Assembly: GCF_015169395.1 (NCBI RefSeq)
Contig: NZ_CP063458.1
Coordinates: forward strand, 5,332,001 to 5,396,000
DNA: 64,000 nt
DNA from: Humisphaera borealis
GTDB taxonomy: Bacteria; Planctomycetota; Phycisphaerae; Tepidisphaerales; Tepidisphaeraceae
Direction of reading: 5' to 3'
Part shown: positions 42,045-50,681 of the stretch, piece by piece
Position numbering within the stretch: position 1 is the stretch's first letter
Layout: the number at the start of each line of letters is the position of its first letter
The notes under the pieces: model-generated
The model's database searches: none
What the model saw: the letters and a program-made list of their open reading frames with translations, nothing else
What the model was told of the DNA's origin: nothing
Program-made: the position numbers and the translations under genes

Positions 42045-43895
42045 ATGGACCAACCTTACCTCGACATCAATAACGCCGGCGGACGACGGCAGCTTGTCCT
42101 GCGCGACGAAGCGATCACCATCGGTCGTCACGCCGACAACAAGCTCGTCCTGGCCGACCACATGGCCAGCCGGTTCCACTGCGTCATCGAACGGCGGGGA
42201 GCGCAGTTCGTCCTGCGTGACCTGGGGGCCAGCAATGGGACACGCGTCAACGGCCAGCTCGTCCGAACGGTCGCCCTGGCACCCGGCGATGTCGTGACGA
42301 TCGGATCGACGAACCTGGTTCTTGTCCTGCCAGGCACCGACTTTTCGCCGGGCGTGGCGTCGGCAGTTCCCGACGACGACGCCACTGAAGAGATAGAGGA
42401 ACTGACCGAAGCCGACATGGTCGAAGAGCTGACCGAGGCCGACCTTGTCCAAGACATCGAAGAACTCGACCTGGACAATGTCGACCGCATCCCACTGCTG
42501 CTGGACGACAGCGACGAAGAGATCATCGAGCTGGATAACCCGCTGCCGGACGTGCCGACCGGTGCACCGCCGACCCTCGTACAAGGCGGGTTGGACGACT
42601 ACGAATCGCGCCTCTGGTCAATGGCCGAGGCCCAGACCGACCGGTTCTTCGGCGAAGCCGATATTGCGATCCTCGATTGTAAGGGGCAGGTGCAGCACGC
42701 CGCCGGAAAGCCGATCGGCCCCGGCGAGCGACAGCCGCCGGATGTGCTAAGGCTGCTGCTGTTGCTCTGTTTCCGCAGCCGGGCAACCGACATTCACATG
42801 GAGCCACGCGAGGGCAGCTTCCACTGCCGTATTCGCGTCGATGGCGTGATGGTGGATGTCTGCGATTTCCCCGCATCGATGGGCACGCGCATCGGCGGGG
42901 TGGTGAAGGTGTTGTGCCAGATCGATACCTCGCAACGGAACATCGTGCAGGAAGGGCACTTCGCCGCGACGTCGCCCGGCCGCGACCGGCAGGTCCGCCG
43001 GGTGGATTACCGCGTCAGCTTCGCGCCGGCCGTCACCGGACAGAAGCTGGTCGTACGAGTGCTCGACCCGACCACCGCGCCGGCAAAGCTGGCCGACCTG
43101 GTCTTGCCGAAAGATCTGGAAGAGGCGCTGAACGACGCGATCGAACAGGATTCGGGCATGGTGCTGGTGTGCGGGCCGACGGGCTCCGGCAAGACCAGCA
43201 CGCTGTATGCGCTGGTTCGCAGCATCGACGTGCAGCAGCGCAATGTGGTGACGATCGAAGATCCGGTGGAAATCCGGATCGAGAACGCGACACAGATCCC
43301 TGTGGACGAAGAGAAGGGTAACACGTTCCCGACGCTGCTCCGATCGGTCCTGCGGCAGGACCCGGATGTCATCCTTGTCGGCGAAATCCGCGACGCCGAG
43401 ACGGCCCGGGTGGCGATGCAGGCATCCATCACCGGGCACCTGGTGTTCTCGACGGTGCACACGAAGGACGCGCTGGGCACGGTCTATCGGCTGCTCGACT
43501 TGGGCGTCGAGCCGTACCTTTTAGCTCAGGGCTTGCAGGTGATCATCGCGCAACGGCTCGTGCGGCGGCTCTGCCCGGCATGCAAACGTGCAACGCTGAT
43601 GACGCCCGAGCAGCGAACAAGAATCGGCCCGCAGGCCGAAGGCGTGACGCACCTGTACACGCCGGTCGGTTGCGCCAGATGCCTGGGCACCGGGTATCAC
43701 GGCCGACTGGCATTCTTCGAGATGCTGCGGGCGACGGACGATCTGCGCGATGCCATCAGCCACAGCCCGTCCGGAGCCGACCTCCGCAAGGCGCTGGAGA
43801 AATCGCCGTTCACGAGGCTGATTGAGTCGGGCCGAAAGCTGGCGTTTGAAGGACTAGCCGCGCTGGACGAGGTAGAGAAGGCGGTAGGGCGGTAG
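42045..43895 (+). CDS. FHA domain fused to GspE/PilB-type ATPase
   Basis: A 616-residue protein. Residues 1-95 form an FHA phosphothreonine-binding domain with GR (27-28), SRFHC (42-46) and NGTRVNG (64-70). A very acidic linker follows (about 113-170, EEIEELTEADMVEELTEAD), then a secretion/pilus ATPase: RATDIHMEP, RIRVDG, Walker A GPTGSGKTST (377-386), the Asp box VTIEDPVE, Walker B ILVGEIRD, the His box TGHLVFSTVHT, and a zinc site CPAC (510-513) with CARC (543-546). It powers type II secretion or type IV pilus assembly at the inner membrane. The FHA domain replaces the usual N1 domain and suggests control by Ser/Thr kinases. Confidence 0.92.
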   Translation: MDQPYLDINNAGGRRQLVLRDEAITIGRHADNKLVLADHMASRFHCVIERRGAQFVLRDLGASNGTRVNGQLVRTVALAPGDVVTIGSTNLVLVLPGTDFSPGVASAVPDDDATEEIEELTEADMVEELTEADLVQDIEELDLDNVDRIPLLLDDSDEEIIELDNPLPDVPTGAPPTLVQGGLDDYESRLWSMAEAQTDRFFGEADIAILDCKGQVQHAAGKPIGPGERQPPDVLRLLLLLCFRSRATDIHMEPREGSFHCRIRVDGVMVDVCDFPASMGTRIGGVVKVLCQIDTSQRNIVQEGHFAATSPGRDRQVRRVDYRVSFAPAVTGQKLVVRVLDPTTAPAKLADLVLPKDLEEALNDAIEQDSGMVLVCGPTGSGKTSTLYALVRSIDVQQRNVVTIEDPVEIRIENATQIPVDEEKGNTFPTLLRSVLRQDPDVILVGEIRDAETARVAMQASITGHLVFSTVHTKDALGTVYRLLDLGVEPYLLAQGLQVIIAQRLVRRLCPACKRATLMTPEQRTRIGPQAEGVTHLYTPVGCARCLGTGYHGRLAFFEMLRATDDLRDAISHSPSGADLRKALEKSPFTRLIESGRKLAFEGLAALDEVEKAVGR

Positions 43896-43965
43896 GCAGT
43901 CGTGATTCGAAAGACTTTGAGATCGTGGATTTCAGATTTGAAATCGGAAATGTTTCTGTCCAAAC

Positions 43966-44364
43966 ATGATTGAACCTGTCGCCCATCCCGTCCGCCGTCG
44001 CCCCTTCGGCCGCTTGTTGCGGTCGTTTGGCTATGCATTCGCAGGGGTGGGGTACCTCTTTCGCACGCAACCCAACGCACGCATTGAACTGGCGTTCGGC
44101 ATCGCCGCGCTCGGGATGGCAACCTGGCTAAACATCAGCCGGGTCGAGTGGGCCGTGCTTATCCTGACCATCGCCGCAGTGATCATCCTCGAGGGATTGA
44201 ACACCGCGATCGAGGCCGCAGTGGACCTGGCAAGCCCCGATATTCACCCCAAGGCCAAGATCGCCAAGGACGTCGCCGCCGGCATGGTGCTGATCGCCGC
44301 GATCGCGTCTGTGGGGGTGGGGCTGCTGATCCTGGGGCCGCCGTTGTGGGAGAAGGTGATGTAG
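43966..44364 (+). CDS. dgkA: diacylglycerol/undecaprenol kinase (DgkA family)
   Basis: A 132-residue integral membrane kinase with three TM helices (about 40-56, 63-76, 104-124). The active-site stretch EGLNTAIEAAVDLASPD (76-92) with Glu76, Asn79, Glu83 and Asp87 is intact, followed by HPKAKIAKDVAAGMVL. It phosphorylates undecaprenol or diacylglycerol for lipid recycling. The basic N-terminus (VRRRPFGRLLRSF) is the amphipathic surface helix. It follows the FHA-GspE gene by 70 nt. Confidence 0.93.
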   Translation: MIEPVAHPVRRRPFGRLLRSFGYAFAGVGYLFRTQPNARIELAFGIAALGMATWLNISRVEWAVLILTIAAVIILEGLNTAIEAAVDLASPDIHPKAKIAKDVAAGMVLIAAIASVGVGLLILGPPLWEKVM

Positions 44365-44388
44365 GGACTCCACCCCGACCAACGCTCG

Positions 44389-44715
44389 TTACGGGAATCG
44401 CTTCGGCTGTCGGCGGCTACCATGACGCACCGTAAGCACGCGAACGACGCGTTCGATGTCGAACACGCGATAATAAATTACAAAAGGCGCGACGGGCATC
44501 GATCGGACAATCTGGCTCGGGTCACGGTGCGGTCGAAAGACTTTGTATCGCTTGGGCAACAGCGCAAGAGATGTGCAAGCCTTCCAGAGCATGTCGATGA
44601 CAGACGCCGCCCCCTGGTGTGAACGGTCCTCAACGTAATCAACGATGCGATCGATATCGTTGAACGCCGTCTGTTGGACGATGACCCGGTACTGAACAGG
44701 TTCTTCTTCCCCCAT
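44389..44715 (-). CDS. RelE/ParE-type toxin
   Basis: A 108-residue protein of the RelE/ParE superfamily: QYRVIVQQTAFNDIDRIVDYV forms the first strand and helix, then LALLPKRYKVFRPH, the PFVIYYRVFD strand and ERVVRVLTVRHGSRR at the end. ParE toxins poison gyrase and RelE toxins cut mRNA on the ribosome; sequence alone does not choose. The ATG at 44715 begins one base after the antitoxin stop, the usual coupling in such operons; a start eight codons earlier would overlap the antitoxin. Confidence 0.85.
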   Translation of the reverse strand: MGEEEPVQYRVIVQQTAFNDIDRIVDYVEDRSHQGAASVIDMLWKACTSLALLPKRYKVFRPHRDPSQIVRSMPVAPFVIYYRVFDIERVVRVLTVRHGSRRQPKRFP

Positions 44716-44716
44716 T

Positions 44717-44974
44717 TCACGCACCCAAGTGCTTTGCACGAAGGCGACGGAACGCCTCTTCGACGGGAATCCCCTCGCCGCGATCGACCTCCAGATTCGC
44801 GCCTTCGATTGCCGCTAGAGTCTGGTCATCGAGCAAGGTGGAATCGTCATTGTCGGCGTCGTTCAAGACCAGAAGCGCGGCACGAACGGCCTGGTCAGGC
44901 GAGTCGTGGCCATCGCGGCGCATCCGCTCTTCAAGGAGCTTCTCAGTCTCTGTACTCAGTGTAATGGTGGTCAT
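44717..44974 (-). CDS. ribbon-helix-helix antitoxin
   Basis: An 85-residue ParD/CopG-type protein. The N-terminal TTITLSTETEKLLEERMRR has the strand-helix pattern that forms the DNA-binding ribbon-helix-helix dimer, and SPDQAVRAALLVL the second helix. The C-terminal part (AAIEGANLEVDRGEGIPVEE) would wrap the toxin. It precedes the toxin gene and presumably represses their shared promoter in the 45-nt gap to recG. Confidence 0.83.
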   Translation of the reverse strand: MTTITLSTETEKLLEERMRRDGHDSPDQAVRAALLVLNDADNDDSTLLDDQTLAAIEGANLEVDRGEGIPVEEAFRRLRAKHLGA

Positions 44975-45019
44975 GGGTGGGGCCTCGGCGTAATTGTACG
45001 AAATGTTTCAGCGATTTTG

Positions 45020-47113
45020 CTACCCAATCTGCACCAGCGCCATCGTATCCCCAAACCGTTTGAGCAACGCCTGCCGAAGGTGTTTGAACACCGTTGCCGT
45101 CAGGCGTGGGTCGGTTTTCAGCATCGCCAGTGCGTCCTCTCTCGCCTGATGAAGCAGGATCAGCTCGCTGCTCAGGTCGGCAAGTTTGAACTCGGGCAGG
45201 CCGTGCTGGCGGGTGCCGAAAAACTCGCCGGGGCCGCGAAGTTTCAGGTCGGTCTCGGCGATGTCGAAGCCGTTGGTGCTCTGGCATAGCGCACGAAGGC
45301 GCTCCTCCGCCGACTCGGTGCGCGGGTCGCCGATCAGCAGGCAGAAAGACTGTTCCTTCCCCCGGCCGACCCGGCCGCGAAGCTGATGTAACTGGCTCAG
45401 GCCAAACCGATCGGCGTTGTCGATAACGATCACCGTCGCGTTGGGCACGTCGATACCGACCTCGATCACCGTCGTCGCGATCAGCACATCGTGCTGCTTC
45501 TGGCGGAACGCCGCCATCGTCGATTGCTTGTCCTCGGTGCTCATCTGGCCATGCAGCATCGCGAGCTTCAAGCCGGCAAGCGGGCCGGTGTTCAGCCGTT
45601 TGTGCTCGGCGACCACGCTCTTGGCGTCGTCTCCGCCGCCGGTCTCATCCACCTGTGGGACGATCAGGTATGCCTGATGGCCGAGCGAGACCTGCTTCTT
45701 GATGAAGTCATACGCCTGCTGCGCCTGCGCCGATGGCAGCCAGCGCGTCTTAATCGGCAGCCGGCCCGGCGGCAGTTCGTTCAGCGTCGTCACGTCAAAG
45801 TCGGCAAAGTACGACAACGCCAGCGTTCGCGGGATCGGCGTGGCTGTCATGATGAGATAGTGCGGCGACATGCCCTTGCTCTTGAGCAACCCGCGCTGCC
45901 GCACGCCGAGCTTGTGCTGCTCGTCCACCACCACCAAGCCCAGGTTGGCGAACTCGATGTCTTCACCCAGCAGCGCCTGCGTGCCGACGGCGATGTGCAC
46001 CTTGCCGTCGCCGAGCGCTTTCATCAGCGATCCCTTGCTCTGCTTCTTGGTGCGGTGGGTGAACAGTTCGATTGAGACGGCCGAGTTTTCGAGGGCTTTG
46101 CTCAGCGTCAGGTAGTGCTGCTCGGCGAGGACTTCCGTCGGCGCCAGCAGCGCGGCCTGCAGCTTGTTCGCGACCGCTGTCAGCATGCCGTAGAGGGCAA
46201 CGACCGTCTTGCCGCTGCCGACGTCGCCTTGCAGCAGCCGGTTCATCGGCTGGCCGGACTGCATATCGCGGGCAATCTCGTAAACGGCCGACTCCTGCGC
46301 CTTGGTGAGCGTGAATGGGAACCGTTTGCGGATGCGTTCGTCGAGCAGCTTGTCGATCCGCAGCACCGGCGCGGTAATCGCCTTGCCGCGCAGGCTCTTG
46401 CTGATGCCCAGCGCGAGCTGCATGAGCATCAGCTCGTCGTACACCAGCCGTCGGCGGCCCTTCTGCGCCTCGGCGAGATTGGCCGGGGCGTGGATGAGCC
46501 GATAGGCCTCGCGCCGGCCGATGAGATCGTGCTTCCAGAGCAGTTCGGGCGCGAACCACTCTTCCACCTCCGGCAGCATCGCCGGCAGATGTTCCTGCAC
46601 GAAGTTGGCGATCGCGTCGCTCGTCAGCTTCACGCTCGCCGGGTAGATCGGCCGAAACCGGCTTTCGGTCACGCGCTCGGTCGCCTCATCGACCTGCGAC
46701 CACTTGGGGTTAGAGATCGAGGGAATGTTCTTGAAGTACTTCACCTTCCCCTGCACCCGAAGGTGCATGCCCGGCACGATCTTCTTCTTCAGCCAGGCAC
46801 CGTTGAACCAGACCAGCGCCAGCTTGGCGGTGCCATCGAAGATCGTCGCCTCGAACCGCGGCCGCGGATGCATCGGCGTGTAGTTAACGGCGACGACTTC
46901 CCCGCGGGCGATGTGCACCTGGTCGGCGACGAACTCTGCGATCGGCAGCTCTTCCGATTCGAAGCGGTAGTCGCGAGGGAAATATTCGAGCAGGTCGCCG
47001 AGCGTTGAGATTTCGAGCGAGGCAAACGCCCGCGCGAACGACGCCGACACGCCCGCCAGATCAGCGATGCGGCGGTCGAGGACGGAGGTTGTCGCGGCGG
47101 GGACGGCGTTCAT
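45020..47113 (-). CDS. recG: ATP-dependent DNA helicase RecG
   Basis: A 697-residue superfamily 2 helicase that reverses stalled replication forks and branch-migrates Holliday junctions. The N-terminal wedge/OB-fold domain is followed by motif I GDVGSGKT (about 297-304), LAPTEVLAEQHY, the DEQH box (here DEQHKLGV; most RecG have DEQHRFGV), TATPIPRTL, and motif VI QLRGRVGRG. The C-terminal TRG region is present. GTG/ATG alternatives upstream read through repeat DNA; ATG at 47113 directly follows a repeat element, and family similarity begins there. Confidence 0.95.
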   Translation of the reverse strand: MNAVPAATTSVLDRRIADLAGVSASFARAFASLEISTLGDLLEYFPRDYRFESEELPIAEFVADQVHIARGEVVAVNYTPMHPRPRFEATIFDGTAKLALVWFNGAWLKKKIVPGMHLRVQGKVKYFKNIPSISNPKWSQVDEATERVTESRFRPIYPASVKLTSDAIANFVQEHLPAMLPEVEEWFAPELLWKHDLIGRREAYRLIHAPANLAEAQKGRRRLVYDELMLMQLALGISKSLRGKAITAPVLRIDKLLDERIRKRFPFTLTKAQESAVYEIARDMQSGQPMNRLLQGDVGSGKTVVALYGMLTAVANKLQAALLAPTEVLAEQHYLTLSKALENSAVSIELFTHRTKKQSKGSLMKALGDGKVHIAVGTQALLGEDIEFANLGLVVVDEQHKLGVRQRGLLKSKGMSPHYLIMTATPIPRTLALSYFADFDVTTLNELPPGRLPIKTRWLPSAQAQQAYDFIKKQVSLGHQAYLIVPQVDETGGGDDAKSVVAEHKRLNTGPLAGLKLAMLHGQMSTEDKQSTMAAFRQKQHDVLIATTVIEVGIDVPNATVIVIDNADRFGLSQLHQLRGRVGRGKEQSFCLLIGDPRTESAEERLRALCQSTNGFDIAETDLKLRGPGEFFGTRQHGLPEFKLADLSSELILLHQAREDALAMLKTDPRLTATVFKHLRQALLKRFGDTMALVQIG

Positions 47114-47215
47114 GTAGGGTCCGCCTTGGCGGACGCGACCCCTTTTACCATGCGGATGCCGTCCGCCATATGACCAGGGCATTCATGCGCCCGCGTCCGC
47201 CAAGGCGGACCCTAC
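47114..47215. repeat. inverted pair of TAGGGTCCGCC elements, D1 and D2
   Basis: GTAGGGTCCGCCTTGGCGGA + CGCG lies at 47114-47137 and its exact complement at 47192-47215. Each copy is itself a small palindrome (CCGCCTTGGCGG). D1 touches the recG start codon. Confidence 0.88.
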
Positions 47216-47227
47216 TGATGCTTTCGG

Positions 47228-48511
47228 CTACAACTGCCAACGCGCGGCTCGAGCAAACTTTTCCTTCAGCTTCTCCGTCATCGGCCGCTTCTTCCACTCA
47301 TCCAGCGTCACCTGATGGCAGTGCTTCAGGTCGTCGTCGAACAGCCGCTCCTGCACTTGTGCCAGGTCGGCGTCGAACACGTTCAGGTTCGCTTCGCCGT
47401 TCAGGCGGAAGCCGCGGTTGTCGAGGTTGGATGAGCCGACCGACGTCCACAGCCCGTCGACGACCATCAGTTTGCAGTGGTACATCGTCCGTTCGTACAA
47501 GTAGATCTCGATGCCCGCTTCCAGCATCTGCCCCCAGCAGGCCCGCGACGCGTGCAGGGTGATCATTTTGTCGGTGGTCGTACCGGGGATGACGATCTGC
47601 ACCTGCACGCCACGCTGCCTGGCTTCGATCAGGCAGTTGATCGTGAGCTGGTCGGGCACGAGGTACGCCGTGCCGAGCAGGATACGCTTGCGAGCCGCCG
47701 CGAACGACAGCAGGTACATGAGCTGCATGCTTTCGCCGCCGCCGCCGGGCCCGCTCTTAAATACCTGCCCGAGCTTGTGGCCGGTCTCGGCCAGCAGGGG
47801 AAAGTAGTGGTCGCCGTGAATGACTTTTCCCGTCGCCTCGATCCAGTGGTCGGCGAACGCCGCCTGTAGCGATGCGACGACCGGGCCGGTGATGCGATAC
47901 TGGTTGTCGCGCCAGTGGTCTTCGTCCTGGGCGTTGCCGAGCCATTCGTCGGCGATGCCCACGCCGCCGGTGAAGCCGAGCTTTCCGTCGATCACCAGGA
48001 TCTTCCGGTGGGTGCGGTGATTCAGCCGCCCGAACGACAGCACATCCGACTTACGGAGAGGGTTGTACAGTTCTACATCGCAGCCGGCATCGGTCATGCG
48101 TTTGACGTAGTCGTCATCGAGCTTGTTGGAGCCGACGGCGTCGATCAGGATGTGGACCTTTACGCCGGCTTTGGCGCGATCGGCGAGCTTTCGCGAGAAC
48201 TTCTCGCCGACTTCCCCTTCCCAGTAGATGAACGTTTCGAGCGTAATACTCTTCTCGGCGGATTCGATCGCTTCTAGCATCGCGGGGAAGATCTGATCGC
48301 CGTTGACGAGGGTGTCCACGTTGTTGCCGCCGACCATCGGGGGGCCGAGAAGGAATCCCATCGTGCGGAGGAACTGGGGGTCTTCGATGCCGTAGAGGGA
48401 TTCGATCTTGTAGGGGTAGCCCGGCGGCAACCCGCGCCCGCCCACCGCCACCGCGCCGGCGGTGCCGATCGTGGTCACCACCCGCGTGACCGCAGTTGTC
48501 GATTCCGCCAT
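47228..48511 (-). CDS. phospholipase D family protein, cardiolipin synthase-like
   Basis: A 427-residue protein with two complete HKD sites: HRKILVID (His168, Lys170, Asp175) and HCKLMVVD (His345, Lys347, Asp352), each followed by the expected GG or SSN. This is the two-domain layout of bacterial cardiolipin synthases, which join two phosphatidylglycerols. The N-terminus has only a short weakly hydrophobic stretch (TTIGTAGAVAVGG) instead of the two TM helices of ClsA, so it resembles ClsB/ClsC, or another PLD activity is possible. Confidence 0.88.
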   Translation of the reverse strand: MAESTTAVTRVVTTIGTAGAVAVGGRGLPPGYPYKIESLYGIEDPQFLRTMGFLLGPPMVGGNNVDTLVNGDQIFPAMLEAIESAEKSITLETFIYWEGEVGEKFSRKLADRAKAGVKVHILIDAVGSNKLDDDYVKRMTDAGCDVELYNPLRKSDVLSFGRLNHRTHRKILVIDGKLGFTGGVGIADEWLGNAQDEDHWRDNQYRITGPVVASLQAAFADHWIEATGKVIHGDHYFPLLAETGHKLGQVFKSGPGGGGESMQLMYLLSFAAARKRILLGTAYLVPDQLTINCLIEARQRGVQVQIVIPGTTTDKMITLHASRACWGQMLEAGIEIYLYERTMYHCKLMVVDGLWTSVGSSNLDNRGFRLNGEANLNVFDADLAQVQERLFDDDLKHCHQVTLDEWKKRPMTEKLKEKFARAARWQL

Positions 48512-48669
48512 TGCGTATCCTCGTTCAAAACCTGGCCGAGACAGACCGCCGACGAATGTCGGCAGTCGTTCGCGGAGACGATGATAGGCTTTGCAACGTG
48601 GCGTATTCTGGTCACTGGAAGACGGCGTCGATAACCCGGGCGCCCATTCCACAACCGACTTCCGGCGTG

Positions 48670-49209
48670 TCATTGCCAAACGTGCCGGACTGCCGTAACC
48701 AACGTACCGCGACGACCGAGAAGTCTGTCGGCCAATCCTACAAGTCCGACGTGCGGCGTCGCCCCTTGCCGAACGCTGAGAACTTTCGCGACCAGATCGT
48801 CAGGAGAGGTACTGGGAAGCCACGCCGCGAGGCAAATGAGTGCTGCGGCCGGACTTCGACTTACTCCGCCTAAGCAATGGAAGAGCACCACTCGATCGCA
48901 ATTGGAGACTTTACGGGCAAACGCGATGATCTTTGCCGCATCCGTCTCCGTCGGCGGAACCTCGGTCAGTCCGTTTTCTGCCGCCCACCGGCGGCGGGCC
49001 GAATGACGGAGGAGCGCCTCGGGGTCGTCATTCTCGGGAACTTCGACGTCGTCAAAATGTAGGTCGAGACGACAATCACATTCATACCCAACCGCGGGTT
49101 CACGGCTCCCGTGAATGGACAGTACGCCGCCGATTTCCCTCGTTGATTTCTGCCGTAAGAACATCGCGGCCTCGGAGTAGCCGAGGATGACGAGCGGTGG
49201 ATGAACCAA
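48670..49209 (-). CDS. protein tyrosine / dual-specificity phosphatase-like protein
   Basis: A 179-residue protein with the cysteine phosphatase loop HCLGGVSRS (His111, Cys112, Arg118), inside VVLFHCLGGVSRSPAAAL, and an N-terminal strand-helix (LVILGYSEAAMFL). A general-acid Asp is plausible at DVEVPENDD. It is closer to the small dual-specificity and tyrosine phosphatases often encoded alone in bacteria. The likely start is TTG at 49209, as the first strand begins immediately after; the next Met (49164) would remove it. Confidence 0.78.
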   Translation of the reverse strand: MVHPPLVILGYSEAAMFLRQKSTREIGGVLSIHGSREPAVGYECDCRLDLHFDDVEVPENDDPEALLRHSARRRWAAENGLTEVPPTETDAAKIIAFARKVSNCDRVVLFHCLGGVSRSPAAALICLAAWLPSTSPDDLVAKVLSVRQGATPHVGLVGLADRLLGRRGTLVTAVRHVWQ

Positions 49210-49272
49210 TCGGCTAGTCCTTGGTCCGCTGTGCGGATCCTACAAAGGCGGGCGAGGACGCCCACGCTCCCA

Positions 49273-49296
49273 CGCGTCCGCCAAGGCGGACCCTAC
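49273..49296. repeat. TAGGGTCCGCC element, copy D3
   Basis: Exact copy of D2. Read on the minus strand it contains TAG at 49293-49295, which is the stop codon of the TatD gene. Confidence 0.85.
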
Positions 49297-50132
49297 GGGT
49301 GCGTATCCGTCGGCGGCAGCCCCTCGACCGGCTTCAGCTTCCACTTCGGGCTCTGCCCGAAGAATCGGCAGGGGTTGTTCATGAAGACTTCGTTCGCTTC
49401 GGCCTCGGTGTGGCCGCGACGGCGGAACTCGAGGCAGGTGTCCGTGAGCCATTGCGGGCCGCTTTCGCCCCAGTCGCTGGCGCTGTTCACGCAGAGCATC
49501 TTCGTGCCGTAGATCTCCATCATGTCGACCGCCCGCTGCGGCGTCACCTTGCTGACGGGGTAGATCGTCATCCCCGCCCAGAAGCCGTTGTCGCGGGCCA
49601 TCTTCATCGTGTGCTCTTCGCAGTGGTCGATTAGCACCCGCTCGGGCTTGATGCGCTTATCGTTCTTCAGGATCGAGGTGATGATGCTCGTCCCCTTGTG
49701 CTTGTCCTCGAGGTGCGGCGTATGAATCAGGATCATCTGGTCGTACTTCGCCGCCAGGTCCACCTGCTCTTCGAAGATGGTGATCTCGTTGCGCGTGTTC
49801 TTGTTCAAGCCGATCTCGCCGACGCCCAGCACGTGTGGGTTGTCGAGCATTGGCGGGATCAGCGCGATGACCTCGCGGCTGAGGGTGACGTTCTCGGCTT
49901 CCTTGGCGTTGATGCACAGCCAGCTGTAGTGGTCGATGCCGTATCGCGCGGCACGCTTCGGCTCGACGTCGATCAGGTGCCGGAAGTAGTCGTGAAAGCT
50001 GGAGGCCGACGAGCGGTCGTAACCGGCCCAGAATGCGGGCTCAGAGACGGCGACGACGCCGCTGCGGGCCATGTACAGGTAGTCGTCGGTCGTTCGGCTG
50101 ACGCAATGGATGTGGGGGTCGATGTATTTCAT
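49293..50132 (-). CDS. TatD family metal-dependent hydrolase
   Basis: A 279-residue amidohydrolase-fold protein. Metal ligands are visible: DPHIH (His7, His9), Glu106 in GVGEIGLNK, His137 in ILIHTPH, His170 in LIDHCEEHT and Asp220 in NSASDWG. TatD enzymes act as nucleases or on other hydrolysable substrates; some relatives belong to the EboB group, but no other ebo gene is here. The stop codon lies inside repeat element D3, and element D4 ends 10 nt before the start. Confidence 0.87.
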   Translation of the reverse strand: MKYIDPHIHCVSRTTDDYLYMARSGVVAVSEPAFWAGYDRSSASSFHDYFRHLIDVEPKRAARYGIDHYSWLCINAKEAENVTLSREVIALIPPMLDNPHVLGVGEIGLNKNTRNEITIFEEQVDLAAKYDQMILIHTPHLEDKHKGTSIITSILKNDKRIKPERVLIDHCEEHTMKMARDNGFWAGMTIYPVSKVTPQRAVDMMEIYGTKMLCVNSASDWGESGPQWLTDTCLEFRRRGHTEAEANEVFMNNPCRFFGQSPKWKLKPVEGLPPTDTHP

Positions 50133-50142
50133 GGGAGGTTCC

Positions 50143-50223
50143 GTAGGGTCCGCCTTGGCGGACGCGGAACGATCAAAAAGGTCACCAGCTTGCCGCGATC
50201 GCGTCCGCCAAGGCGAACCCTAC
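50143..50223. repeat. inverted pair of TAGGGTCCGCC elements, D4 and D5
   Basis: D4 at 50143-50166 and the inverted D5 at 50200-50223 (one mismatch). D5 supplies the TAG stop (50220-50222) of the 78-residue gene. The pair would form a long hairpin in the leader of the TatD gene. Confidence 0.87.
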
Positions 50224-50456
50224 TTCGGTCCCGGCGTCTTGTCCGAAAAGATCATCTGCACCTGCTCGGCGCGGTTGCCCTTGCCTTTCAGCAGCACGTC
50301 GAACGCCTCGCGCAGCTTGGCCACGCGGGGGTCGGCGGACAGCTTCGCGGGGCCGCCTTCAGCCCGTTCGATGCGGTCCAGGTCGGCGGCCAGGGACAGG
50401 GTTCGCCAGCGCATTTCGAAGTAGTACGCGTCGAGCGTCTCTTGAGCGTCTCGCAT
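50220..50456 (-). CDS. small conserved-looking protein of unknown function
   Basis: A 78-residue helical protein: AQETLDAYYFEMRWRTLSLAADLDRIERA forms one long helix with regular heptads, then DPRVAKLREAFDVLLKG a second, and a polar tail. I do not know the family. It lies 87 nt upstream of the TatD gene in the same direction, separated by the D4-D5 repeat pair, so they may share a transcript. Confidence 0.62.
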   Translation of the reverse strand: MRDAQETLDAYYFEMRWRTLSLAADLDRIERAEGGPAKLSADPRVAKLREAFDVLLKGKGNRAEQVQMIFSDKTPGPK

Positions 50457-50504
50457 ATGTGTATTGTATCGGCGAAATCCGGCGGAAGTAAGGCGAATGG
50501 CAAA

Positions 50505-50681
50505 GTAGGGTGGGCTTCAGACGACCGATTGCGTTCGACAACCCGTTGTCGGGGCGGAGGGCGAAAGTCGCCATGCAAGGGTGTCGCAGGACGCCGTGAG
50601 CCGATTGCTTGTGCAGCGCAGTTGGCGAGGGCACACAACCAGTCATCGCGAGGGTCGTTGTGGGATGAATCCCACCCTACG
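50505..50681. repeat. GTAGGGTGGG inverted repeat pair
   Basis: GTAGGGTGGGCTTCA at 50505 and TGGGATGAATCCCACCCTAC ending at 50681 are mostly complementary. The right arm also has an internal hairpin GTGGGATGAATCCCAC and abuts the glycosidase stop codon. Confidence 0.65.

Noticed and set aside
48496-48873. 125-codon plus-strand frame between the PLD and phosphatase genes
   Set aside because: Overlaps the phosphatase motif region antisense and lacks a plausible start.
49293-50456. ebo cluster (EboB plus EboA)
   Set aside because: The TatD protein fits loosely, but the 78-residue neighbour is far too small for EboA and no other ebo gene is present.
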